From NCBI GenBank assembly GCA_003194525.1, contig NBIV01000129.1, positions 62,001-126,000 on the forward strand: a DNA stretch of 64,000 bases. The letters are read 5' to 3'. Below, piece by piece: positions 39,960 to 50,475 of this stretch (position 1 is the first letter of the stretch; the number at the start of each line of letters is the position of its first letter). Source of the DNA: Gracilariopsis chorda. Its lineage: Eukaryota; Rhodophyta; Florideophyceae; Gracilariales; Gracilariaceae. The notes below the pieces were generated by a model. That model saw only the letters and a program-made list of their open reading frames with translations, was not told where the DNA came from and ran no database searches. The translations under genes were made by a program, and so were the position numbers.

Positions 39960-42752
39960 ATGGCGGACCGCCGCCGCCTATCAGCGGCAGCGGTAGCCAC
40001 TTATTCACGAGTCTGCAACATTCTAGCCGTATCTACCGTCGAACATCATCTATCATTGTCAACCTTTCAAGCCATTCCCCACACTTTTGCCTTAACGCGC
40101 TCCACCATATCAGACGCCCATGCCGCCGCTTTATCCTGCGCTCTTCTCGTTGCATACGGCCTACCATGGTCTTCCGTCCACTCCTTTCTGCGCCATTTTA
40201 TCTCCGTCTCAGCCCCACGAGCATTGCCCTCCTTCAATGCTACCGCTTCTGAACCCCCCTTTCAACCCGTACCTCACCGCCCCGTCTCTGCACACACTGC
40301 TTCTCTTGCTTCATGGGATTTCTCGTACAACCCAAAGCTCACTCCCGCCGGTGCCGCAGTCATTATTGCAGCCTCCTTGCGTCTCGCTTCCAATATCAGA
40401 ATACAGCTCAATTTCCTTTCATGCACCAACCTTTCCGCTATTGCTCTCCGTCAATGGTTACCCTTCTTCCAACAACATCCCGCGCGAGCGTCAAAGCTGG
40501 TTGGACTTCGTTTGGATGCATGCCCACTTTCTCGTGTCGATGTGCACGCTCTTTCGCTTCTCAAACACCTTCAGTGGATTTCACTTCGCGCCTCCCAGTT
40601 TTCTAACCTTTGGAGAACCGCTGAACTTGTCGATGCTTTGCCCTCTCTCGTCGCCGCCCTGTTCGAAGGTAGCATTTACGACCGTCAACCTTTTGAGTCC
40701 ATGAAGACGCTTTGTCAACAATTGTCCTCCGCTTCTACCGAAGCACACCATGCTGCCCATGGCAACAGCGCTGTGAGCACTCATCTTCACTCGCCGCATT
40801 TCTCCAACCACCATGTTTTGTGCGATTATTCCTCCTTTGCTCATTCTGCTTCAAAGCTAACACGTACCGAAATCCCAACCTTTGCCTTGCCGCCCCACGT
40901 TTTGCACCTGGGCTTGGACTCCCCGTGGGACGTGTCCATAGACCGCTTCCCGCCGCATGCTTCCTTGCACCAGCATCATCCTTGGAACGCCTCCCGCGCC
41001 TTCCATCATGCCTCTATTGCCATGCCTTTTGACCCCACCCCAGTCACAAGAGTCCCTCACTACCGTTCCTTTTTGCTTGCTGCAACTAAGAAGCCCTTGC
41101 GAATGCTTGATGGTGTCGTCGTCAACACACAGCATCTTGAGAATGCCCATCGCATTCTTCAAATCCATTTTGACTATCCCGTCGTCAAGTCGCTCTGTTC
41201 GAGACGAGTTAGCACGGCTTCTTTGTTGCGCGAACGCGAGTTGGGAACTTCTTCTGAAGCTCCCTTCTCGTCTTGTCCGCTGCCGAATCATTCGCAGCCT
41301 AGGCTGCGCAAACGACGCAGAACTTCTTCGCCGATTCACCATGTAACTGACTTGATGGCCGCTGTGGCTGCTGCTGGCATACCTGCTGCTGCTGGTCCAC
41401 CGCGCCTCAGTCCCTCTGCCAGCTTAACCGTTGCTTTGGCTGCAACGTCTTCGGCACCGTCTGAACACGATCCTAGATTCGCAGAAGAACTGCACCGAGT
41501 ACGAGCTGCCGCTTTGTCGGCGAAGCAGCAGTATGACACTGACCATTTGCCTGACTGGATGTTCGAAGACGTTTTACAAGGTTCAGCGACTAGCGGTAGT
41601 GTTGTGGAGCTAATGCCGGAGGACTATGGTTTTGAGGACAAGTTTTCGCGCTTGCTTCTCATGCGACCCGGCGCACCACGTATTGAATACTTTTCTCATT
41701 TTAATGACTGCCCGCGCCAGTTTGAGTACAATCCTCGCATTCCTTGTGAATTGGTGTACGGCACCGAGAAGGGCTATCTTGTGGTACTGGACACAGAAAC
41801 AGGCGTTGTCAAGGGCTCTTGTGATGTAAACGGGGGTCCGGGAAACCGCTTGGCTGGTACCATTATTCAACGAACAAACTGCTTACAAGATGTTGTTGAT
41901 GGGGACAGAATGCGTGATCCCGAACCAGCAAACCAAGTGTACGGGCTGTCTTGGCTGAACATGCAGAGCAACATGTTCATTGCTGGGACTAACGCTGGTA
42001 GCATTCAAGTGTTCAACGTGAACTGGATGAGCAACGAGACCCGAGGTGGTCATGTGTACTCATTTGAACCTTTTCCCGATTTGACATCTATCCACACCAA
42101 CTCAGATGACTCTAGATTCGCCGTGAGCGGCGTTTCGAGGGATGTTGCTCTGTATGACCTTGCTACTGGCTGCAGAACGGAGACTATCAAGGATTGTCAT
42201 ATGAGCGGAATCAATGTTACTCGATTTGCTCATCACAACCCTCATGTGCTCATTACGTCAAGCTTTGATCATTTCGTCAAGAAGTGGGATTTGCGGGAGT
42301 CAAGACCTGGCGGTGGACGACGTCCCGTTTTCTCCATACGCAGTCGCTCGGAAAACGTGATGGCATGCTTTTCGCCTGATGATGACTGTCTTTTGGTATC
42401 TGCCGTCGATAATGAAGTTCGACAATTTTCGGCGTGCGATGGAAGACTGCAGACGGTGTTTAATATTCTAAAGACACGACATGATCAAAACTTTACGCGA
42501 TCCTATTACATGAATAATCGTGATTACATTGTAACGGCAGGAAGCGCCGAGAGCAAAGTTCGTGTCTTCAACGCGCGTACAGGCGCGTTTTTCGCAGAAG
42601 TGGACATGGACAATCGGGAGTCCGACCTATACAACCCAGTGTATGTGCAGACGCTCCGCGCAAATCCGTGTAGAAAGTTCACGTTTTCCGCTCTGCTTGT
42701 ACTTTCAGATTCGAATAACATGGTGGCCAATGTAGATTTAAACACAAGATGA
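39960..42752 (+). CDS. LRR-WD40 hybrid protein with a DWD box (candidate CUL4-DDB1 receptor)
   Basis: A 930-residue single-exon protein. The N-terminal 250 residues have leucine-rich-repeat-like segments (WDFSYNPKLTPAGAA, LVGLRLDACPLSRVDVHALS, LLKHLQWISL). A Ser/His-rich, poorly conserved middle follows. Residues about 580-930 form a WD40 propeller, with YGTEKGYLVVLDTETG, VYGLSWLNMQSNMFIAGTNA, VALYDLATG and FVKKWDLRES. The stretch LITSSFDHFVKKWDLR near 764-779 fits the DWD/WDxR box that lets WD40 proteins bind DDB1 in CUL4 ubiquitin ligases. LRR plus WD40 proteins of this layout exist in plants and algae, but I cannot name an orthologue. Substrate unknown. Confidence 0.75.
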   Translation: MADRRRLSAAAVATYSRVCNILAVSTVEHHLSLSTFQAIPHTFALTRSTISDAHAAALSCALLVAYGLPWSSVHSFLRHFISVSAPRALPSFNATASEPPFQPVPHRPVSAHTASLASWDFSYNPKLTPAGAAVIIAASLRLASNIRIQLNFLSCTNLSAIALRQWLPFFQQHPARASKLVGLRLDACPLSRVDVHALSLLKHLQWISLRASQFSNLWRTAELVDALPSLVAALFEGSIYDRQPFESMKTLCQQLSSASTEAHHAAHGNSAVSTHLHSPHFSNHHVLCDYSSFAHSASKLTRTEIPTFALPPHVLHLGLDSPWDVSIDRFPPHASLHQHHPWNASRAFHHASIAMPFDPTPVTRVPHYRSFLLAATKKPLRMLDGVVVNTQHLENAHRILQIHFDYPVVKSLCSRRVSTASLLRERELGTSSEAPFSSCPLPNHSQPRLRKRRRTSSPIHHVTDLMAAVAAAGIPAAAGPPRLSPSASLTVALAATSSAPSEHDPRFAEELHRVRAAALSAKQQYDTDHLPDWMFEDVLQGSATSGSVVELMPEDYGFEDKFSRLLLMRPGAPRIEYFSHFNDCPRQFEYNPRIPCELVYGTEKGYLVVLDTETGVVKGSCDVNGGPGNRLAGTIIQRTNCLQDVVDGDRMRDPEPANQVYGLSWLNMQSNMFIAGTNAGSIQVFNVNWMSNETRGGHVYSFEPFPDLTSIHTNSDDSRFAVSGVSRDVALYDLATGCRTETIKDCHMSGINVTRFAHHNPHVLITSSFDHFVKKWDLRESRPGGGRRPVFSIRSRSENVMACFSPDDDCLLVSAVDNEVRQFSACDGRLQTVFNILKTRHDQNFTRSYYMNNRDYIVTAGSAESKVRVFNARTGAFFAEVDMDNRESDLYNPVYVQTLRANPCRKFTFSALLVLSDSNNMVANVDLNTR

Positions 42753-43783
42753 TGTTCAGGCATCTGCAGCTTGCGCTTTGACTGTTCAAAGCCCTTTGTA
42801 ACTCCGACTGATCGGCAGTCATCCATCCCGTAATGCGCCGACTTCTGCCCAGCAGCATGTTCATCAAGTGCACATAGATTTCTTTTTTCAAAACTTGACC
42901 CTGTGTAAAGAAAAGAGCTTGCTCGCGGCCTGACCCTGAAGCAGTTCATACTCAGGGGACGCGATATAGCTTTGTGATTACAAGCCAGTTGTCAAGGAGA
43001 CAAGACACTTCTGACTGCACTACATACAAGTGCTCTTGTAGCATTCAAACCTGGGTCGTTTGCACCGGTTCGTGCGTCTACGTTTCTGACTTTTGGTGTG
43101 ACTACTATCGCCAATAAACCTTGTTAGTATTCGAACCTTCATCAGCCTCATCATGCGATGTAAATGGTACGGGTCTCCAATTCTAAACTGTTTTCCCGCG
43201 CCATTAGATCGAATCCGGGGGTATCGAATCGTATGGAGCGAGCTGCAGGTGAGTAATTGTCGCAAGCACGAGAGAGCACCAAACTGCCACAGTCGGTAAT
43301 GTCATTGACAAATGTTGCATTTCTAACGACTCGCGACTCTTTTGTTGGCCACAGCTTCAGCTTTGGCTTGTGCTCGTTCGTCCTTCCCGAGTCGCGCAGC
43401 AGGACCCGAAGTATCGTTGTTCACGACAAATGAAAGCCAGGATATATCTTACCGCTGGTACATACCTCGAGGTCCTTTCGGAAGTGAAATGTCGACGGGG
43501 GATACCGAGAATACCTTTCGTACTTCAGAATTTCTTCAAAACGCTTGTTGTCATTTGATGGCACGTGTGCATTGTGTTTTGAACGTCAACACAATTATTA
43601 TTAGTATTTAAAAACTTGGCGAATTCCTTAAAAGGACTCGGAGCACGCACCTGAGCATTGCAAGAGACACATCGCTGTCTTTCACAACGCTGTCGATCGG
43701 TTTCTGCAGCTCGTTCCGCCATAGTTATTGGGTTTCTGGAGCCTCATCTTTGCAGATAGACTCGTCGAAACGGCATTGCACTG
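42753..43783. other. Intergenic, no gene seen
   Basis: Contains GGTTCGA-like strings near 43126-43210 that recall a tRNA B box, but no cloverleaf can be drawn. ORFs are short. Confidence 0.4.
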
Positions 43784-44226
43784 ATGATGAGACAGCCTCT
43801 TATCAGATTTCGTTACGCCATTGAGAAGGCTCGGGCAGCCGGTGCTTCTCATCCAGCGTGTAAGTCAAATTTATCTCTACTACAAGCCACACAAGGACTC
43901 AAAATCAGAATCCGGTTTAAGCTGACCGATCTATCTCCCTATCAACAGTGACAACACCTGCCAATGCATCGGTTGCAGCACCTGCTGCATCTGCAAACGA
44001 AAAACTGATCTCGGCACCGATAACAGAACGAGTTATCCCTGCACCATCTGGTGTGGTAAGAACCTCCGAGAGAATTGATAAAGCCCCCAGTCGAGCAAAC
44101 ATCTCAGAAGAGGAAATGGACGCCATTATGGTACGTGATACATCTTGTCTCAGCTCGAAGCTGCACTTTTATCTCTGAATCTATTCTAACATTTGATTGG
44201 CAAACCAGCTTGGCGGTGCTCTATAG
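43784..44226 (+). CDS. KGD4: 2-oxoglutarate dehydrogenase subunit KGD4/MRPS36-like, three exons
   Basis: KGD4 (Ymr31, MRPS36) is a small mitochondrial protein that tethers the E3 subunit to the 2-oxoglutarate dehydrogenase core. Exons are 43784-43859, 43949-44130 and 44209-44226; introns are 89 and 78 bp, GT-AG, the second with a CTAAC branch site 20 nt before the acceptor. The spliced frame gives 91 residues. It begins MMRQPLIRFR, matching the conserved PLIRF of the family. After a variable Ala/Pro-rich middle it ends EEEMDAIMLGGAL, matching the C-terminal EEM-x-x-I-x-x-GG signature. No single exon shows this; only the joined product does. The basic, Arg-rich N-terminus suits mitochondrial import. 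Short length limits certainty. Confidence 0.72.
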
Positions 44227-44669
44227 TCGCACCGAAGTGTCCGCCATGGATTTCCAATGTCCGATACACTCTGGACGCTCTAACAAACGCTCTGAATATG
44301 ACTATGGTGGACCAGAATTATCCGAAAGGTACACTGCAAAAAGAATCAGCAGTGGCAAGAAACTTATCCATCAACGGCAGATGAATGCTACTAAACGTAA
44401 CCTAATCCTTAAATAACTTGTCTCATCATCACAATTATAGCTGAAAAGAACAACTTCTTCGATCAGCCCATCCCGCTTGTCGCTTCGGGAGTACGCACAC
44501 CATACCGTTGATGGCGAATCAAGATGTGCGCTCCATGACACTCACCAAAACGGATCTGCGACCTACGCCTCAACAGAAACCTATACGCCATTTCTTCTCT
44601 CGTAGAGAATTAGGCGAGCGCAACAACAGAAAGTTTCTCAAAAGTTACCATTGCCATCAGTCCACTTCG
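44227..44669. other. Convergent intergenic
   Basis: Between the 3' ends of KGD4 and the TLDc gene. Short ORFs only, none recognised. Confidence 0.4.
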
Positions 44670-46331
44670 TTACAACGAATGTATTCTCCTCGGAACAAAC
44701 GCCCAAACTTCTAGACAGACTATCTTAAACTCATCAGTATTCTTATCATCAAAGCTAGATACGTCGGTCAGAGGGGGATTTTCGAATGTAGCACATGCAG
44801 AAGTTGTGCCCATGAATAGGTCTTCGTCAATCCACAACGCAAAATGACTCCCAGCACCGCCGCCAATCGCCAAAAATGATCCGGAAGTGAACTGAAAGTA
44901 TGAGTTCTGCCGGCTCCATCTGAAGATCTGCAAGTGAGTCTGATCTTCAGCGCCAAAGACAAAGCTCTCCCCAGATCCATAGTATCTCGTAGCCGTGGCT
45001 TTCCATGCTTGAGAAGCGTAACAACCAAACACTCTGCCCTTCATGTCACGGATGGCAATCACGGTTGGTGCTCGTTTCTGGCAGCGGTGATATAGAGTAT
45101 GCAAAGATATGCCATGTGAGTTAGTCGAATAGAGCAGCTCTAATGATGATTCATGGAATCTTGCTGGGGCACCCGAAAAGATGAGCTGAGTGAAGTGTTC
45201 CGGAGTTAGTACATTAGACGAGTTAGATAAACGCTGGGAGATTTTTGCTACTGCTTCTTTGTGCTTTGCAGAGCGCGCAATCTCTTGCGCTCTGGTCGGA
45301 GGCCGAATGTCCACACTACTCGGTTCGGGAGAAGAGCTTGGAAGGGGAGAGCTATGCCTGCGTGTAGATGGAGGTGCATCATAGTCAGACACCATGTCCA
45401 CAACCTTTGTAAGAGCGGACTTTGGGGCAAGGATTCGAGCAATGTAATCATCGTCCTTCGCACTTGTCGTTAACGACCCGAACAATGGAATGACAAGCTC
45501 GAGCTCCTTGTCCGATGGTTTCTGAATAGGCTCAGACTTGCCAATTCGCATATCACGGTTTGGCGAACTCAGGTTCGAGACTGTAGGAGTGAAGCATGTA
45601 ACACCCTCAAAAATTCTCTCTGTGACGACACCGAGCGAGACTTCCGATGAAGATTTTGGTGGACGATCCCGTAAGATGAGAGCTAGATTGGGCATGGTAA
45701 TATCCCGCCAAATTCTAGCGTGGTCCTGTCGAAAGGTGGTTTGCGCCTCTGCATCCTGCTTTAAAGTCGTGAGGAGAGTCATGGCAGCAGAGGGAGTCTT
45801 GGAGAGGTGAGAGTCGACGGATTGTACACGGCGAGGTTGGGACCTTACGATATCAGATCTGAACGTGCGTTGGGGAGATTTCTCGTTGGAAGCTGTCGCA
45901 GACGGGGATGACGGAACCTCTAAGGGACTGGGGACATTGGCGTTAGATGTAGATGGTGATTGCGAAGCATGCAGTTCCTTCAGCTGTTGTTTAAGGCTTG
46001 ATCGTTTTTCGATAGCGGTTTTGAGCCATTCCTGGGTGACTTCAAGTTGTCCCTTTAAAGCCTTCACCAAACCTTGGTCCGGTAAGAAGTCCGCGCGCAA
46101 CGTTGACCGCATGGCTGATCGGGGTGCGGAAGAACGTATGGCAGATTCATCTCTCAACAAATCATCCAACTGCTCTTTAGCAGCTTCGAGTGCAACGGCT
46201 ATTGTCGCGGCTTCCGCCCGCATTAAGGCGATGTCTGCGCGACGGCGTGCTAACGAAGCTGCTAGGGAAGAAGCTTCTTGGGATAATGATTCGAAATCAT
46301 GTTTCAACGTTGTTGACGATGACGAAGCCAT
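44670..46331 (-). CDS. TLDc-domain protein with N-terminal coiled coil
   Basis: A 553-residue protein. Residues 1-120 form a coiled coil (EAAKEQLDDLLRDESAIRSS). A disordered Ser/Pro-rich middle follows, and the last 175 residues form a TLDc domain: YHRCQKRAPTVIAIRDMKGR, VFGCYASQAWK, YYGSGESFVFG, FALWIDEDLFMG, CATFENPPLT and FKIVCLEVWAF. TLDc proteins (OXR1, NCOA7, TBC1D24) protect against oxidative damage and bind the V-ATPase in animals and yeast. No TBC, LysM or GRAM domain is visible, so the coiled-coil-TLDc layout is specific to this protein or lineage. Role inferred from the domain only. Single exon, clear ATG. Confidence 0.88.
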   Translation of the reverse strand: MASSSSTTLKHDFESLSQEASSLAASLARRRADIALMRAEAATIAVALEAAKEQLDDLLRDESAIRSSAPRSAMRSTLRADFLPDQGLVKALKGQLEVTQEWLKTAIEKRSSLKQQLKELHASQSPSTSNANVPSPLEVPSSPSATASNEKSPQRTFRSDIVRSQPRRVQSVDSHLSKTPSAAMTLLTTLKQDAEAQTTFRQDHARIWRDITMPNLALILRDRPPKSSSEVSLGVVTERIFEGVTCFTPTVSNLSSPNRDMRIGKSEPIQKPSDKELELVIPLFGSLTTSAKDDDYIARILAPKSALTKVVDMVSDYDAPPSTRRHSSPLPSSSPEPSSVDIRPPTRAQEIARSAKHKEAVAKISQRLSNSSNVLTPEHFTQLIFSGAPARFHESSLELLYSTNSHGISLHTLYHRCQKRAPTVIAIRDMKGRVFGCYASQAWKATATRYYGSGESFVFGAEDQTHLQIFRWSRQNSYFQFTSGSFLAIGGGAGSHFALWIDEDLFMGTTSACATFENPPLTDVSSFDDKNTDEFKIVCLEVWAFVPRRIHSL

Positions 46332-46885
46332 TGCTAAAGGCTACGAATTGAATAATGCGCCACTGACTTTTGCAGAAAGGATGAGGTCAATGGGGAAAAC
46401 GGAAGGAGTGAGTGATTGAGCTGTTTGTCGATCGGTCAGTTCGCAGCATTATTGGCGTGTCGTGGGTATTTCGTATCTAAGAGTCTCAGTTCCGAACGAA
46501 TAGTTTCCCACAAAGGTGAGTACTAACAGTATCTACCAAGCAAGGGTATCGACAGCAGGAGCCATTCGCAGGCCAAGAACTGCCAAAAAAACGCAAACGC
46601 CAAAGCATTTCTTGGGTTTCTCGCCCTTCTTGGGTAATAATACGGCATATCTTTTTTATCTCGATGCGTGCGAATTCCGTTAGTAGGCTTGAACATGAAG
46701 GGACCGCTATCGTTAACTCTCAACGATTTTACGTGGTGGATTGTACTTTTTTTTTTCAAAAGGCCCAAAATTTGTGTTTTTTGTACCGAAGGCGACGTGA
46801 TCCGATTCGTAAGCTAATCTCTTAGAAGATTGAGACTCCGACGTCCAGTGACGTGACACGTGACGGGACCTGAAATTCTTGACTT
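46332..46885. other. Intergenic upstream of the TLDc gene
   Basis: Promoter side of the TLDc gene and the left flank of a LINE insertion. No gene seen. Confidence 0.4.
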
Positions 46886-46895
46886 GCGTGGTAAC

Positions 46896-47105
46896 TTCTT
46901 CTTCTTCTTTATTTTGGGTTCAATATGTCTGATTACGGCATATTGATAGAGGTTTTTTCTTTTTATGAGAAAAACCTCTCTCTCCTAAGAAAGGCTAACA
47001 ACTTCTGTGGCCACTGGCGGACTATCTCCGCCAAAGTCTTACCTTTTCTCTCTGCTGCGGTAGGAAGCTCGCGTCTCCTAGAATCTGTCCGCTTAATACA
47101 ACAAC
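46896..47105 (-). mobile_element. 5'-truncated LINE 3' end with 10-bp target duplication
   Basis: A 210-bp insertion flanked by GCGTGGTAAC at 46886-46895 and 47106-47115. It is nearly identical to the last 200 bp of the LINE at 12925-13690, with the same 3' hairpin (AGAGGTTTTT ... AAAAACCTCT) and a TAAAGAAGAAGAAG tail. Perfect duplications and high identity indicate a recent insertion. Confidence 0.88.
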
Positions 47106-47115
47106 GCGTGGTAAC

Positions 47116-49006
47116 GTTTTATCGGGAAATATGTTTCGAAAGAGGATGACGAGAGAGAGCGTCATGGGACTTACAAAGGTAGCAATCTAGCTATAAACTG
47201 GTCGGAAACTATCAAAACGTCGAAGAGAACAAACTGATGGGTACTGAAGTTGTTGATGGTTGTTTGTTGCAGGTTGGCGAAACGTACAAGAGGAATCCGC
47301 ATTCGAGACTCGAATACGGATTCTTCTTTCGTAATTCATCTTTTCTAGCATAGCACTTGAATTTTGAGTGCTACACTCGGAAAGCTACGCCCGCTAACTT
47401 AAGTTACTGTTCGAAGCACAAGTTAGGGGTATGTGAGCATTGCAATAACATTTCATCTTCCGGAGGCGGAATCTGCCAAATGGCCATTAGGAGCCACTGG
47501 TTGGGCATGATGCTAAAGGCAGCTTTCTATGTGTTTTTGCTTCTGCGTGCCCTTGCACGTACGTAGAAACAATTAGGTGAACTGCGGTGTGCGTGAGCAT
47601 GTGAAAGAGCACAACACGAGCGGGTCTCGTAACGAAAGGAGCGATTATGCTATCGACGGTAAGTTATTGCGCGAAGGGCCAGAACGAGGAGACATTTGAT
47701 TACCGAAGGAGGGGGCGAGACCAAAGATGGAGCATATTCATATCGGATAAGGGATGAAAGCAATGGATACGAGAATGCACATCGATAAGCAAAGGAGCTG
47801 ATTGCTTCTGTGATGGGTGAAACCATGCTCAAAACGTCATGTGTCATGGAAACAAATAAAGACAAGACATGAGATCACTCTCATGCTCTAATGATGCAAT
47901 ATCGAAAACGAAGGTGTGGACGTCGAGGAAATGTCTCGGTTAGTGGAGGCGATTATTTAAACATGAACAAAGTTATCGTTTGGCTGCGGAACAGTTGCGG
48001 TTCCAAATTATTCGTCGTTGTTGGGACTTTATGGGTCTGAATTTGGAATATTCACAGAAGCGTTACCTTTGAGATGTTGAGGAAGATCACTGAAGACCCA
48101 TGTAGAGATAAGAAAACGAATTGATTAAACCTATTTGAGTCTTATTGCGTCTGACCGTTGGAAAAAAGTTTTTCCGGCTTACGTCACACGGTATCGTCTG
48201 TGAAGAGACCGGCGTTCAATACCCAGGGGACATGACGAGTGGCGCGGGAATTCGTGCGGCAGCTGAGCTCTTAGGGCTGCGCAACATCGACGGTAGCCTC
48301 GACATGGGCAGGAAGCAAACGTCCATGTATGTTGAGACGTTTACACGACATCCACGCCGAGCTTGAACCCTCCCTCGTGCCGCAAGCAGACGCTGACGGG
48401 ACTTCTTTCTCCTTTGCGAACAGACACTAACAACCGGTTTTTGGACCGGATACCGGGTCGCGAATGAAGCCCGAAGGTGGACAGGTGCGGAAGGACGGGT
48501 TCAGTTAGAATGGCGTAACCATTTGCAGACTCGAGAGCGACATAGTGTCAACGTCGGCACCGCGATAGGAATAGCACAAGGCAAGAAATCAGTACAGCCA
48601 ATGGCACGCGCCCACGTGCAGCCACAGAAGCCATCATACACAAAAACCCTCGTAGCTGTAAGCCGCATCGGTGAGGCGGCGGTGATGCGTGGGGTCGCGA
48701 CGGCAGAAGGCGCCTTCTGCTTCGCACGAGAGAGTCCGCGCATGCTCCGCTTTGCTCGCACTGCACCAATGCACTGTGCATTACCGAATCGCTGTGAAGG
48801 TACTGTACCTCCGCTACCAGTATCCCTTAGCATCTGCATAAGATAAGAGTTGCTCCTTTCCACGCGCCGCTCCCCTATCCAACGCGGCTCCATTGTTCCG
48901 TACCCATGCCGAGTCTTGTCGCTCGCTCCCAGATCGACGTAATCCGCGCTCAGCCCCAGATACACACCTGCGCTTTCTGTCTTTCTTTCGCGCCGGTACG
49001 TGCGAT
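47116..49006. other. Intergenic 1.9 kb; possible decayed coding fragment at 48150-48366
   Basis: No complete gene. A 70-codon frame near 48150-48366 (RLTSHGIVCEETGVQYPGD and on) reads like protein but has no ATG and no recognised relatives; it may be a relic. A hairpin is listed separately. Confidence 0.35.
47294..47322. repeat. 13-bp-stem inverted repeat
   Basis: AATCCGCATTCGA, 3-nt loop, TCGAATACGGATT: one mismatch in 13. Isolated, function unknown. Confidence 0.65.
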
Positions 49007-50203
49007 ATGGCAGACCCAGTCATCGATACTTGCGTCGCCCAGAGCGGCGACGGCAACGTCGGGCTAGCCTTTGGAATCGTCACTGCCGCAGGCTTGAGTA
49101 CCACTCTAGGAGCCGCGCTCGCTTTTATCATGCCTTACAAACGAGATTCGAAAAACCTTTTGCTCGCTGCATGCCTTGCCATTGCCGCCGGAGTCATGTT
49201 GTACGTCTCCTTCATGGAGATCTTCGCTATGAAAGCTATCGACGAATTTCAATCCTGTTTTGAGGAAGAGTACGACCTCGTAGACCGCCTGTGCTTCCAC
49301 CATTTTGCTTCAACTTGCTAACTTCCTGTTTCCCCAATCGACAAGATTCGCTTACCTTTACGCCACACTCTGCTTCTTTGGCGGAATATTCATTACGTAC
49401 TTGTTCGATATTGCCCTACACCGCGTTGAGCATTATATTGCGCACAGACGACAGAAACTCACTGATCAACAATCACAGTCTCATTCTCATGTCAACCCCA
49501 CCACCAGTTCATCTTCATCTGAACATTCATCTCGAGGCCAAGCTGAACCTCAAGAACCACTTCCCGACAATCCGTCATCTGAAACAGCACGTCCCGACGA
49601 CGAGCGAATAGATATCCATCCAGCTGTCGGTCACGATGGTCATCTTGTCGCAGACATGTATCAAACACACTCTCACGACCCCAAAGGGCTCATTCGAATG
49701 GGGATATTTACCGGCATAGCCCTTGCTTTTCATGTAAGCTCTTTCACTCCTTTCTCAAAATATCTTTCTTGTATTGACTTTCCAAGCCAACGTAGAATTT
49801 TCCGGAAGGTCTTGCCACCTTTGTTGCCGTATTAGTCGATCCCTCTATAGGAGCAAGCGTAGCTATCGCCATCGGTATTCATAACATTCCAGAAGGCATC
49901 TGCGTCGCTATGCCAATTTACTATGCAACCGGTTCTAGATTCAAGGCTTTCATATGGGCCACTCTATCGGGTATGACCGAACTCTTCGGTGCCTTTCTCG
50001 GCTGGATTGTTCTGCGAAAGGTTATCACACCAACTGTGTACGGTGTTCTCTTCGGAATCGTTGCCGGAATGATGGTTTACATATCCATCAAGGAACTGCT
50101 TCCAACAGCACATCGCTACGACCCGGAGGATAAGGTCACCACGTATTCTTTCATTGGCGGCATGATCGTTATGGCTATATCCCTCGTTCTGTTTGCTTTC
50201 TAA
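49007..50203 (+). CDS. ZIP-family metal transporter (ZupT/ZTP29 type), three exons
   Basis: An integral-membrane transporter that moves Zn2+ or Fe2+ into the cytosol. Exon 3 (49796-50203) joins exon 2 (49346-49733) across a 62-bp intron to restore the metal-site motif HNFPEGLATF, the His being the last codon of exon 2. The second motif HNIPEGICVA follows in exon 3. Exon 1 starts at 49007 (MADPVIDT) and ends at either 49269 (donor GTACGA) or 49290 (GTGCTT); both keep frame to exon 2 and give 352 or 359 residues. I prefer 49269 because GTACGN donors recur nearby. About eight membrane helices are visible; a long His-rich cytosolic loop (SHSHVN, GHDGH, THSHD) lies between helices 3 and 4. The type is that of ZupT and plant ZTP29. 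Confidence 0.88.
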
Positions 50204-50475
50204 TTCAGCATAAACATCATAAGACTGGGCATAATAGCAGTTCATCCCTCACTGTCCACTCTTCTGGTGCTGTTCTATGTTCACAGCAGATCAGACCCAG
50301 ACGAAAACTGCATTATCGTCAAACTGAACGGCTTTCTTCACGATGCATATGTTGTTATCCTTTTGGATCATCTCAAAATGACAAGGGTACACTCGTACTC
50401 TGCGCAGTGCCTTGCCGAAGTGCGTGATACACTTCTCACTATGTGTAAGAACGCACATGTACTGCCTGTGAAGAA

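Noticed and set aside
43100-43215. tRNA-like B-box strings (GGTTCGA and variants)
   Set aside because: No acceptor stem or A box at the right spacing on either strand.
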